Notes: generated by a model not told the origin, from the sequence alone. A DNA stretch of 7,626 nt from Planctomycetota bacterium (GCA_030622295.1 JAUXGI010000044.1:1-7626), one strand, 5' to 3'. Positions 1 through 6,897 are shown, numbered from the stretch's first letter. Numbers and translations: made by a program.

Positions 1-175
1 GGCCGCCGGTGACAAGAGGGTTTCGCTTGAACTGCGCAACGTCGCGCTGGAGTTGGCGCCTTCACGGTTCCTGGAACTGTTTGACGACGGACTGTTCTAC
101 GTCCTGCAGGACGAGGCGCTTGTCATCGCGCTCAAGGGCAGCCGGAAGCCGGTGATTACCGGGGCCGGGACCTGA
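1..175 (+). CDS. 3' end of a gene ending in a secretin N-terminal (STN-like) module; 5' part outside the window
   Basis: Reading from base 2 gives 57 codons ending in TGA at 173-175. The visible residues contain VSLELRNVALELA, then a helix-like FLELFDDGL, then FYVLQDEALVIALKG. This is the beta-alpha-beta-beta spacing of STN/N0-type domains at the periplasmic end of secretins. The same pattern recurs in the next gene (KIEIDRRIETTLKDAIEIAL ... YAYVIRDEAILITRKG). That makes a third secretin-related protein, or a partner protein carrying the same module, plausible. The chain stops about 14 residues after the module, so it cannot have a downstream secretin barrel; the STN-like unit is its C-terminus. 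Everything N-terminal is missing, so the full architecture and the gene name are unknown. It lies 285 nt upstream of the first secretin, on the same strand. The reading frame is well supported; the family assignment is inference from a short segment. Confidence 0.6.
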   Translation, partial: AAGDKRVSLELRNVALELAPSRFLELFDDGLFYVLQDEALVIALKGSRKPVITGAGT

Positions 176-411
176 GCGTGCAGCGTCACCGAGGCACGAT
201 CGGTTAGCCCGCTTGAGGAATATGGAATGCTGTTTCATCCAGACGGGGATGCACTCACAATTGCGCGCACCCTGCACGGGGAAATGATGCGAAAGAGAGT
301 AAAGGCTCAATCAGGGTAGAGAGGGGACTGCTGATCGTTACTCACACCGAAACGGCCCACCGCCTAGTCGCGCGGCCTTTGGTTGAACCGGGCGCGTGAG
401 GCGACGGCCCG

Positions 412-433
412 CCCTTCGGAGAAAAGGGTTTTT
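412..433 (+). terminator. Weak intrinsic-terminator-like hairpin in the leader
   Basis: CCCTT (412-416) can pair with AAGGG (424-428) across a 7-nt loop, with a possible extra G-U pair, and is followed directly by five Ts (429-433). It points toward the secretin gene and lies 28 nt before its chosen start. It could end transcription from the upstream gene or act as an attenuator in the leader. The stem is only 5-6 bp, so this is a candidate only. Confidence 0.3.
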
Positions 434-434
434 C

Positions 435-447
435 GTAACGCCGTTAC
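435..447. promoter_or_regulatory. 13-bp palindrome just upstream of the first secretin start
   Basis: GTAACG-C-CGTTAC is a perfect inverted repeat of 6-bp arms around one central base. It ends 13 nt before the ATG at 461 and 1 nt before the alternative ATG at 449. Its position would suit an operator or a short RNA hairpin near the ribosome binding region. No regulator is known for it, and a 13-bp palindrome can arise by chance. Confidence 0.25.
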
Positions 448-450
448 CAT

Positions 451-454
451 GAGG
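451..454 (+). promoter_or_regulatory. Ribosome binding site that favours the start at 461
   Basis: GAGG at 451-454 lies 6 nt before the ATG at 461. The ATG at 449 has only a GGAG (418-421) 27 nt away and a GGG (426-428) 20 nt away, both poorly placed. The TTG at 383 would place a charged, non-hydrophobic extension before the signal peptide. The site therefore supports 461. Confidence 0.5.
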
Positions 455-460
455 TATGCG

Positions 461-3205
461 ATGTACCGTATGTCTATTTCTGCAATGCTGATTACGTGTC
501 TGGCGCTGGTTTTCCTTGCAGGCTGCACGCAGGTCGAAAGAGCGAAAGACCGGGCCGAGGGGGCCGAGGAGGCCGCAGTCCCCTCTGCCGGCCGCTATGA
601 TGTGTCGGACATTGAAAAAGAGGCGATGGAGCGCGAAGCGCGGGATGCCTACGACCAGGGGATTCTGGCCCGTCACGCAGGCGAGTTGAAGAAGGCCAGG
701 GAGCACTTTGCCAGGGCGGTCAGATTGAATCCCTCGTATGCCGAGGCCCAGCAGGAGCTTGCCGAGGTGAACGTCGCCCTCGGCGAAGTCGGCGCCGAAG
801 CCGCCGCCGGCGTGGAGTTGCAGGCCAGGAAGATCGAGGCGGAAATGAGACTCATCCGTCACGAAGTCCGTGCGACCATCGAGAAGGCCAAGGCGCTCTT
901 CCAGCAAGAAGAATTTGAGGAAGCCGTCAGCAACCTGGAAGACGTTCTCGGCCTGATGAAATGGGCCACCGAACTCTACCTGCTCGATTTCTCGGAAGAG
1001 CGTCCCGAGGCCGAGGTGTTGCTGAAATCCGCCCGGATACAGCACAAAGTGTTTCTCGAAGCGGTAAATGCGGAGCAGCGCAGGCAGGCGAAGGAGAAGA
1101 TCGCCGAAGAGCTGCGCAAGCGGGCCGAATACCGCCGCCGCCAGGCGGAAGAACTGCTGGTCCTGGCACGTGAGAGCCTTGAAATGGACAATTTCGCCGA
1201 AGCCCTCAAGTTCGCGCGCCGCGCACTCCTCAAGGACCCCGCAAACAGCGAGGCGATGACGCTGGAGAAGATCATAGTGGAGGAGAGGCTCAACTTCGAG
1301 CGTGTACGCATCGTGCTGCGGACGGATATGGCCTGGCGCGGGAGGTTCTTCAGGTTGGAACAGGCGGCCCTGCCCGTCGCGGGCATCATAAGTTGGAAGG
1401 ACAGGGAAGAATGGATGCAGAGGACATCCCTTCGTCATCGGCGCGCCAAGCACGAACAAGAGGTCTTTCAACGCAGCGCAGAGCAGGTGCAGATTGAGAA
1501 GAAACTCGACGAGGCAACCGTGCGTCTGCTCACCATTGAGCCGCAGAAGTTCCCCGAAGCGATGAAGACCATTATGCGGCAGTTCGGCAACGTCGTGCCG
1601 ATAGTCCTCCATCCCGACGTTATCGCGGAGTTGGAGGACGAGAAAATCGAAATCGACCGCCGGATTGAGACTACACTGAAAGACGCCATTGAAATAGCCC
1701 TGGACCAGATCCCCGCCACCCTGGGGGAGTACGCATACGTCATACGAGACGAGGCCATCCTCATAACCAGGAAAGGCGCGGAAGAGACGAAGCGCCTGAT
1801 AGTCTACCCCGTGCAGGACCTGCTCAGGGAACTGGTGCCCTTCAGTCCGCCCAATGTCGACGTCGGACGTAAGGACCTGTTCGAAGCGAGCGGCGAGTAT
1901 GGGGCGGGGGACGAAGATCGTGAGTATTTCGGCAAAGGGGAACGGGAATCCCAGGGCGAATGGGACTTCGAGGACCCGGAGAATTTTGAGGCCGACAGCC
2001 TCAAAGACCTCATCATGAATACCATCGGCGGCGGACCCAACGACTGGAACTTCGACGACACCAACCGCGGCGCACCCTCTACCATCGACTTCCGCAAAGG
2101 CAACATGTTCATCCGCGCCGCGGAAGGCATACACAATGACGTACAGAAATTGCTGTCCGACATTCGCGCCACCAGTGAAGTACTCGTAACTCTGGAGGCG
2201 CGCTTCCTCGATGTGCAGGAAAGCCTGATCGAGGAGATAGGCGTTGACCTGAAAGGTCATCCGACGGAATTTCAGCAGTTTCGCGCCGAAGAACTGGGTT
2301 TTCAGTTCACGGATAAGTTCCTGGAAGGTTTCTTGACCGACGTGGGCACCGGGCTGACCGACACCGGATTGTTCTTCGCCAAGCGTGGCGCAGGTATCGG
2401 TTTCAAGGACGGAGAGAGGATATTTCTGCCGCGCGGCGTGCCGACGGGTGACGCGCTGGGCCTGCGCAGCGAAAACATCCTTGACGGGTCATTGAAAGAG
2501 GCCCTGGGGCCGGGGGGGGGATTGACCGCCGGTTTCTCACTCAGGCCCGGCGGAAGCAGAATCAACTTCGTGCTGAACGCAATGATAGAAAGCAACCGTT
2601 CCACGACTCTTTCCGCTCCGAAGATAACCACCTACAACCACCAGCGCGCTTACATCGCCATAATCAAGGAACAGCGATTCATAGGGGCCGTAAAGGAGGC
2701 CGAAAGGACCGACCCCGACGACCCGCCGTCCGTCGACCCCGTCTCAAGCCTGCTGCCGTCCGGTATAGTGTTCTCCGTAACACCCGATGTGACCTGGGAC
2801 CGCAAGTACGTCATACTCGAGGTTCTCGCTTACGCTACGATTGCCGACCTGGGACCGCCTATTCCTATCGATCTTACCCCGCCCGCTCCTCGATCTTCCG
2901 GCACCGGCGACCCGGTGGAACAGCCCAAACTCATTGTCGATTTCAACTTCCCGGTCATCAATATTCAGCACATAAAGACAACCGTCATGATTCCGGACGG
3001 AGGCACCGTGATACTGGGCGGCCTGTCGCAATTGCAGCGGGCCGACGGCACCGCCAGCACCCCTCTGCTCGGTGATATTCCAATCATCAAGTTCTTCTTC
3101 ACCAGAAGGGGCACCAGCGCGGCCCGGTCAAGCCTGATTGTATTGATAAAGGCCGATATCACCGTCGTGCCGGAACAGGAAAAGCGATTTCTCGAAGAGA
3201 CCTGA
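461..3205 (+). CDS. Outer-membrane lipoprotein secretin with TPR repeats (type II/III secretion or type IV pilus PilQ/GspD superfamily), paralogue 1
   Basis: The predicted 914-residue protein should form a multimeric outer-membrane channel. Residues 1-21 are a hydrophobic signal ending in the lipobox LAG-C22, with Thr at +2, so it should be lipidated and sorted to the outer membrane. TPR-like helices lie at about 60-106, 134-169 and 222-270. A linker motif, DREEWMQR, is at 314-321. An STN-like domain spans about 342-440 and is followed by RLIVYPVQDLL. An acidic, low-complexity insert covers about 470-510, and an N1-like domain about 516-570. The secretin core begins with LEARFLDVQESLIEEIGVDL (about 577-596), continues with SAPKITTYNHQRAYI, and closes with IPDGGTVILGGL (844-855), PLLGDIPIIKFFF and SLIVLIKADI. 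The start follows the SD at 451; ATG 449 and TTG 383 are alternatives that add 4 and 26 residues. A nine-G run occurs at 2512-2520. Secretin identity is very firm. Which system it serves is not shown, because no ATPase or platform gene is in view. Confidence 0.92.
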   Translation: MYRMSISAMLITCLALVFLAGCTQVERAKDRAEGAEEAAVPSAGRYDVSDIEKEAMEREARDAYDQGILARHAGELKKAREHFARAVRLNPSYAEAQQELAEVNVALGEVGAEAAAGVELQARKIEAEMRLIRHEVRATIEKAKALFQQEEFEEAVSNLEDVLGLMKWATELYLLDFSEERPEAEVLLKSARIQHKVFLEAVNAEQRRQAKEKIAEELRKRAEYRRRQAEELLVLARESLEMDNFAEALKFARRALLKDPANSEAMTLEKIIVEERLNFERVRIVLRTDMAWRGRFFRLEQAALPVAGIISWKDREEWMQRTSLRHRRAKHEQEVFQRSAEQVQIEKKLDEATVRLLTIEPQKFPEAMKTIMRQFGNVVPIVLHPDVIAELEDEKIEIDRRIETTLKDAIEIALDQIPATLGEYAYVIRDEAILITRKGAEETKRLIVYPVQDLLRELVPFSPPNVDVGRKDLFEASGEYGAGDEDREYFGKGERESQGEWDFEDPENFEADSLKDLIMNTIGGGPNDWNFDDTNRGAPSTIDFRKGNMFIRAAEGIHNDVQKLLSDIRATSEVLVTLEARFLDVQESLIEEIGVDLKGHPTEFQQFRAEELGFQFTDKFLEGFLTDVGTGLTDTGLFFAKRGAGIGFKDGERIFLPRGVPTGDALGLRSENILDGSLKEALGPGGGLTAGFSLRPGGSRINFVLNAMIESNRSTTLSAPKITTYNHQRAYIAIIKEQRFIGAVKEAERTDPDDPPSVDPVSSLLPSGIVFSVTPDVTWDRKYVILEVLAYATIADLGPPIPIDLTPPAPRSSGTGDPVEQPKLIVDFNFPVINIQHIKTTVMIPDGGTVILGGLSQLQRADGTASTPLLGDIPIIKFFFTRRGTSAARSSLIVLIKADITVVPEQEKRFLEET
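2512..2520 (+). repeat. G9 homopolymer inside the first secretin gene
   Basis: Nine consecutive Gs encode the glycines of LGPGGGLTAG, in a loop between the start of the secretin core and its conserved C-terminal half. A change of one base would shift the frame and remove the PDGGTV signature and everything after it. The reading frame is intact as given. Confidence 0.85.
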
Positions 3206-3215
3206 CGCCGCGCCC

Positions 3216-3225
3216 CCTCCGGAGG
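3216..3225. repeat. 10-bp GC palindrome between the two secretin genes
   Basis: CCTCCGGAGG is a perfect palindrome in the 49-nt gap between the secretin genes. Nearby CGCC (3211-3214) and GGCG (3224-3227) allow an alternative pairing. No T-run follows, so it does not look like a terminator and does not argue against one transcript for both genes. It could be a small mRNA hairpin between cistrons. Confidence 0.35.
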
Positions 3226-3254
3226 CGTTACCTGAAAATATCGGGAGTAATCTC

Positions 3255-5849
3255 ATGAGTCGAACCTGCATAAGCATCCTGCTTGGCATTTGTGCCGTCT
3301 GGAGTGTGATGGTGGCCGGTTGCGCCGCCCCGCCGCCGAGCGAGGCGGAAGCCCGCCCCGGAGAAGATGCCGCCGTTGACCTGGAAGACGTCCACGAACG
3401 GCTTGAGCAGCTGGTGAAGGAGCGTCGCCGTGCCTCTGCCGCCAACTATCAGAAGGCCCTTCAACTCCACGGGGAAGGCAAGGGCCTGGAGGCGCTCAGT
3501 TACGCGCAGCAGGCGGTGGAGGACGATTCCTCCAATGCCGAGGCCCAGGCGCTGCTCGCAGAAATCCGCAAGGCCCTCGGCAGACCCGAGACGGATATGG
3601 GCGGCCGGTTCGAGCGCATCGAAGTCCGGCGGCAGTTGATTCAGCGTGACCTGACCGAGACATTTGCCCGTGGCGAGAAGAACCTCCGCGCCGGCGAGTA
3701 CACTCAGGCCGTGAAGGACTTCAAGGAAGCGCTCCGCATCATACGCGCCGGGCGGCTGATACTTGATGTGGGCGACCTGAAGCAACGCGCCGGAGAGTTG
3801 CTGACGGAGGCCGAGGACAAGAAGCGCGTTCAGGACATCAAGAGACGGAAGGAACAAGAGCGTCAGGCGCGTGAGGAACTGGACCGCGAAATAGAGGCCA
3901 TGAACAGGGAAAAAGAGCAACGCCTCAGAAAACTCTGGCTTGACTACGAGTTCCACAGGTCGCGGCACGATTACGAACGTGCCAGGGGAACCCTCGAGGC
4001 CATAATGGCCGAAGACGCCAAACGCAAGGATGCCTACCTGCGGAACCTTGAGGAACTCGACACCGAGCGAGTCCGGTGGATGCGTCGGAAATACTCCGAA
4101 GACCTCAAGTACAACATCCAGATGCAAATGAACGATATAGACGAGGGGATGATACCATACAAGGAAGTCTTCAATTACGGCGACCGGGAAGACTGGCGCA
4201 ACAGAATCGTGAAACGCGCCGAGGAAATGCAGGAGATGTACATGACTGCAACTGTCAGGACCGAGAAAGACATACGGGTCCTGAGAATGGTAAGGGAGGC
4301 CATGGTCACCGATTTCGAGACCAGTAAAATGGTAACCCGCCCGGAGCGTCCGACCGGCGAGCCGGACCTGATTGACATCAGGAACTATCTGAGAATGATT
4401 CTGCCGGGAATCGAGTTTGAGATAGATCGCCGACTGAAAGACGAAGGTGTCGCGGAACAGGATGTGGACCTCGATCTGCCGGGCAAATCCAAACTCGTCT
4501 CGGTCCTGAACCATGTCTGCCTGCAACTGGGAATATCGTGGCGTGTCGAGCGCGGCGTCGTCAAGTTTATGCTGAAGGATGAGGCCGCCGACATGATTAT
4601 TCGTCGTTACGATGTTTCTGAGATAATCTTTCCCATCAGAGATTTCCGCGGCGAAATGGTAAGACTTGAAGATGAGGAGAACGGAGTGATTGAACTCGAC
4701 ACCGCCGAGGAATATGAAGGTGTCAACAGGATTAACCGGTTTGATATGGACCAATTGAGAAAACTCATTACGCTCAATACCGGCTGCGCGGAGGAATGGA
4801 CCGATGACCCGGTGGAGGTAGGCAAACCTTACATACAGGAATATAACGGGGAGTTTCTCTACATCAGGCAGACGGAAGATGTCCATGACGACATAAACCT
4901 TCTGCTCGAACGCGTACGCCGCCTCAACAGTCTGCTTGTGAGCATCGAAACCCGCTTTATTACCGTGGAAAAGAACTTCCTGCAGGCAATCGGAGTGGAC
5001 TTCCGCGATCTCGGCCCGATAGACCCGAAACAACTCCTGCGCCAGCAAGGGGACAATGGGCCGACGACCGGCGGGGGTATCGGCCGCGACTTCCGCATCG
5101 ACATTCCCGGCTTATCCAGAATTACATCGGGCCTCTTCTATTCGGATTCCAGCAATGACATAGGCGTCAGGACCGACAACATCGTCAGCGTGAGCCTTCT
5201 CAAGACGAATCTGAGCGGGGCGGGCGGAACTTCAGTGCAATTGCAAATCCTGGACAAGATATCCCTGGAAGCGATACTCCGCGCTGTCCGGCAGGATTCG
5301 AACCAGCATCTGCTTACCGCCCCCAGAATCACATGCTTCAACACCCAGCAGGCCAGCATCTACGTCGGCAGGCAGCAGACCTATATCAAGAGTTACCGCA
5401 CGGGCGCGGGGTCGGTTAGCTTGCCTGAACTCGACATGATTGCAGACCAGACGGTCCTCGACGTGCGCCCCGTCGTCAGCGCCGACCGCAGGTACATAAC
5501 GCTGTTCCTCAGGCCGTTCATAACCTTCCCCCCGACATTCGCGACCGCCCGATTCCGACGCGGCAGCGACGCTTCAGGCAAGCCGATATATCTGGAGATA
5601 CAGTTGCCCCAGCAGGACAGCCAGGACCTGCGGACGGTCGTGGTTGTGCCGGACGGCGGGACGGTTCTCATCGGCGGTCTCAAGGAAGCTGAGGACAAGT
5701 ACCGCAAACGCGAAGTCCCCATACTCGCGAAGATACCATTGGTGGGGTTCTTCTTCCGGAGCGAATTCGACTCAACCGCCAGGAGACAACTCATCGTCCT
5801 GGTCAGCGCCAAGATCATCGCGCCCGATGAGATGGAAGCCGGATTGTGA
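3255..5849 (+). CDS. Outer-membrane lipoprotein secretin with TPR and coiled coil (PilQ/GspD superfamily), paralogue 2
   Basis: The 864-residue protein has the same plan as its upstream neighbour. The signal peptide ends in the lipobox VAG-C23 with Ala at +2, which predicts outer-membrane lipidation. TPR-like helices lie at about 61-112 and 132-183. A highly charged stretch likely to form a coiled coil (about 187-272) is longer than in paralogue 1. The linker motif DREDWRNR is at 310-317, an STN-like domain at about 373-445, and an N1-like domain ending YIRQTEDVHDDINLLLERVR at about 536-555. The core starts LLVSIETRFITVEKNFLQ and includes LTAPRITCFNTQQASIYVG. It ends with VVPDGGTVLIGGL (797-809), VPILAKIPLVGFFF and LIVLVSAKII. 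The ATG is preceded by GGGAG (3243-3247) spaced 7 nt. The two core regions differ enough that they are not a recent copy. They could form separate channels or a mixed ring; the sequence cannot decide. The acidic insert of paralogue 1 is absent. Confidence 0.92.
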   Translation: MSRTCISILLGICAVWSVMVAGCAAPPPSEAEARPGEDAAVDLEDVHERLEQLVKERRRASAANYQKALQLHGEGKGLEALSYAQQAVEDDSSNAEAQALLAEIRKALGRPETDMGGRFERIEVRRQLIQRDLTETFARGEKNLRAGEYTQAVKDFKEALRIIRAGRLILDVGDLKQRAGELLTEAEDKKRVQDIKRRKEQERQAREELDREIEAMNREKEQRLRKLWLDYEFHRSRHDYERARGTLEAIMAEDAKRKDAYLRNLEELDTERVRWMRRKYSEDLKYNIQMQMNDIDEGMIPYKEVFNYGDREDWRNRIVKRAEEMQEMYMTATVRTEKDIRVLRMVREAMVTDFETSKMVTRPERPTGEPDLIDIRNYLRMILPGIEFEIDRRLKDEGVAEQDVDLDLPGKSKLVSVLNHVCLQLGISWRVERGVVKFMLKDEAADMIIRRYDVSEIIFPIRDFRGEMVRLEDEENGVIELDTAEEYEGVNRINRFDMDQLRKLITLNTGCAEEWTDDPVEVGKPYIQEYNGEFLYIRQTEDVHDDINLLLERVRRLNSLLVSIETRFITVEKNFLQAIGVDFRDLGPIDPKQLLRQQGDNGPTTGGGIGRDFRIDIPGLSRITSGLFYSDSSNDIGVRTDNIVSVSLLKTNLSGAGGTSVQLQILDKISLEAILRAVRQDSNQHLLTAPRITCFNTQQASIYVGRQQTYIKSYRTGAGSVSLPELDMIADQTVLDVRPVVSADRRYITLFLRPFITFPPTFATARFRRGSDASGKPIYLEIQLPQQDSQDLRTVVVVPDGGTVLIGGLKEAEDKYRKREVPILAKIPLVGFFFRSEFDSTARRQLIVLVSAKIIAPDEMEAGL

Positions 5850-5864
5850 GCCGTGCGGCCGCGC

Positions 5865-5886
5865 ATCCGCGGTGAGGAATGCGGAT
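5865..5886 (+). promoter_or_regulatory. Possible hairpin in the gap before the HAD phosphatase gene
   Basis: ATCCGC (5865-5870) is inverted as GCGGAT (5881-5886) with a 10-nt loop, ending 1 nt before the GGGAGGG ribosome binding site. An overlapping alternative pairs GCGG at 5855-5858 with CCGC at 5867-5870, so the two hairpins exclude each other. There is no T-run, so this is not an evident terminator. It may tune translation of the last gene of the cluster. Confidence 0.25.
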
Positions 5887-5887
5887 T

Positions 5888-5894
5888 GGGAGGG
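5888..5894 (+). promoter_or_regulatory. Strong ribosome binding site for a TTG start
   Basis: GGGAGGG lies 9 nt before TTG 5904. An in-frame TAA at 5895-5897 rules out any earlier start. The next in-frame ATG would delete the catalytic DxDxT motif, so the TTG must be the start. Confidence 0.7.
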
Positions 5895-5903
5895 TAAGAT
5901 ACC

Positions 5904-6635
5904 TTGGCGGAAATAAGAGCCATATTCTTCGACATCGATGACACGCTCTATTCCACCAGCGAGTTCTCGCAGATGGCGCGCGAGAACAGCGTGGATGCGC
6001 TGATTCATGCCGGCGTCAACATACCCAGGGAAGCCCTCCTCAAGGAACTCAGCGAAGTAATAGCGGAGTTCAGCAGCAACTACCAGGAGCACTATGATAA
6101 ACTCCTGCTCCGAATCCCGCAGGAAACCTGCAAGGACATCAACCCCGCCGTCCTTATCGCCTCCGCAGTCGTGGCGTACCATGAGACCAAGTTCCGCCAC
6201 CTGCGGCCCTACGAGGACGCCCTGGAAGCCTTCAAACTCCTTCACTCGAAGACAAATCTCATCCTGGGGATTATTACCGCCGGCCTTGCAGTGAAACAGG
6301 CCGAGAAACTCGTGAGGCTCAACCTCCTTCAGTACATACAAAACGACGCGATATTCATCTCAGACCAGATTGGCGTAAGCAAGCCAAACATAAAACTGTT
6401 CCTGAGGGCGCTCACGGACCTGCGGCTGAAGCCCAACGAGGCGATGTACATCGGCGACAACCCCGTCAACGACATCGACCCCGCCAACACCATCGGAATG
6501 ATAACCGTGCGCAACCGGCGCACCGGCAGATACACGGGCCTGGAAGGCAAAACGCGCCCCAACTACGAAATCCATAACTTCTACGACCTGCTCGACCTCC
6601 TCGCCCGGGATTTCAACATCAAAGTACAAAATTGA
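5904..6635 (+). CDS. HAD-superfamily (subfamily IA) phosphatase, TIGR02253-like
   Basis: The 243-residue soluble protein should be a magnesium-dependent phosphohydrolase. All four HAD motifs are visible: D10-I-D12-D-T14 (nucleophile and acid/base aspartates), T125 in GIITAG, K160 in VSKPNIKLF, and GD185NPVND190. Between motifs I and II lies an all-helical cap, with SSNYQEHYDKLL and VVAYHETKFRHLRPYEDAL. From memory this matches a subfamily (TIGR02253) best known from archaea and seen in scattered bacteria, where some members act on small phosphorylated metabolites. The substrate here cannot be read from sequence. It starts at TTG with a strong ribosome binding site. It follows the second secretin by 54 nt on the same strand with no clear terminator between, so co-transcription is likely. 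Nothing links its chemistry to secretion; it may simply ride in the operon. Confidence 0.88.
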   Translation: MAEIRAIFFDIDDTLYSTSEFSQMARENSVDALIHAGVNIPREALLKELSEVIAEFSSNYQEHYDKLLLRIPQETCKDINPAVLIASAVVAYHETKFRHLRPYEDALEAFKLLHSKTNLILGIITAGLAVKQAEKLVRLNLLQYIQNDAIFISDQIGVSKPNIKLFLRALTDLRLKPNEAMYIGDNPVNDIDPANTIGMITVRNRRTGRYTGLEGKTRPNYEIHNFYDLLDLLARDFNIKVQN

Positions 6636-6667
6636 CCCGCACTTCTCGCAAGAGGGCAAAGCAGCAC

Positions 6668-6741
6668 CACGGATTACACGGATTAGCCCGCATTTCACAG
6701 TTCTTTTTTTATTTCAAGTTGACTGAGTTTACGCTAATCCG
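6668..6741. repeat. CACGGATTA direct duplication with inverted arm
   Basis: CACGGATTA occurs twice back to back (6668-6685). Its second copy overlaps CGGATTAGC (6679-6687), which is repeated inverted as GCTAATCCG (6733-6741) across a 45-nt AT-rich spacer containing seven Ts. Similar 'accacggattacacggatta' intergenic elements are, from memory, common as dispersed repeats in several environmental bacterial genomes. This looks like one such element with a degraded outer arm. Confidence 0.55.
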
Positions 6742-6852
6742 CATCTCTCACCACGATTTCGGCCGGTGCATGTCGGGTGTTGACGCATAGGCTGTTGCGG
6801 CCCGGTGGCCAAGCGTCTCAAAGGAATACTATGTCACGTAAGCACAATGTAG

Positions 6853-6895
6853 GGGACGGACTTTAGTCCGTCCCGGAATCCGCCTCAGGCGGATT
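6853..6895. repeat. Two perfect hairpins in tandem
   Basis: GGGACGGACT (6853-6862) and AGTCCGTCCC (6865-6874) form a perfect 10-bp inverted repeat around TT. Two bases later AATCCGCC (6877-6884) and GGCGGATT (6888-6895) form a perfect 8-bp inverted repeat around TCA. No T-run follows on either strand. The compact double-stem form resembles REP-type dispersed elements more than a terminator, although its place between convergent genes could help stop transcription from both sides. Confidence 0.65.
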
Positions 6896-6897
6896 GT

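Larger units (their letters stand above)
176..460. other. Intergenic gap before the secretin pair
   Basis: No convincing gene is present. One 30-codon plus-strand frame (ATG 227, stop 317-319) has a GAGGA at 215-219 spaced 7 nt from its ATG. Its peptide (beginning MLFHPDGDALTIART) matches nothing I recognise, and I treat it as doubtful. The right half holds a terminator-like hairpin (412-433) and a 13-bp palindrome (435-447), listed separately. I see no convincing sigma-70 type promoter. A promoter for the secretin genes may lie here, but the sequence does not show it clearly. Confidence 0.5.

Noticed and set aside
383..460. Earlier starts (TTG 383, ATG 449) for the first secretin
   Set aside because: TTG 383 would add a charged stretch before the signal peptide. 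ATG 449 has no well-placed ribosome binding site. ATG 461 has GAGG at 6 nt, though 449 remains possible.
338..2260. Long open frame (640 codons) on the minus strand opposite the first secretin gene
   Set aside because: It lies within the high-GC coding frame of a protein with clear secretin motifs on the plus strand. Its translation shows no recognisable domain.
3228..5048. Long open frame (606 codons) on the minus strand opposite the second secretin gene
   Set aside because: Same reason: it mirrors a well-supported secretin gene and carries no domain I recognise.
6704..6710. T7 run as an intrinsic terminator for the HAD gene
   Set aside because: No GC-rich stem precedes it; the nearest pairing places the run in the loop of the CACGGATTA inverted repeat.
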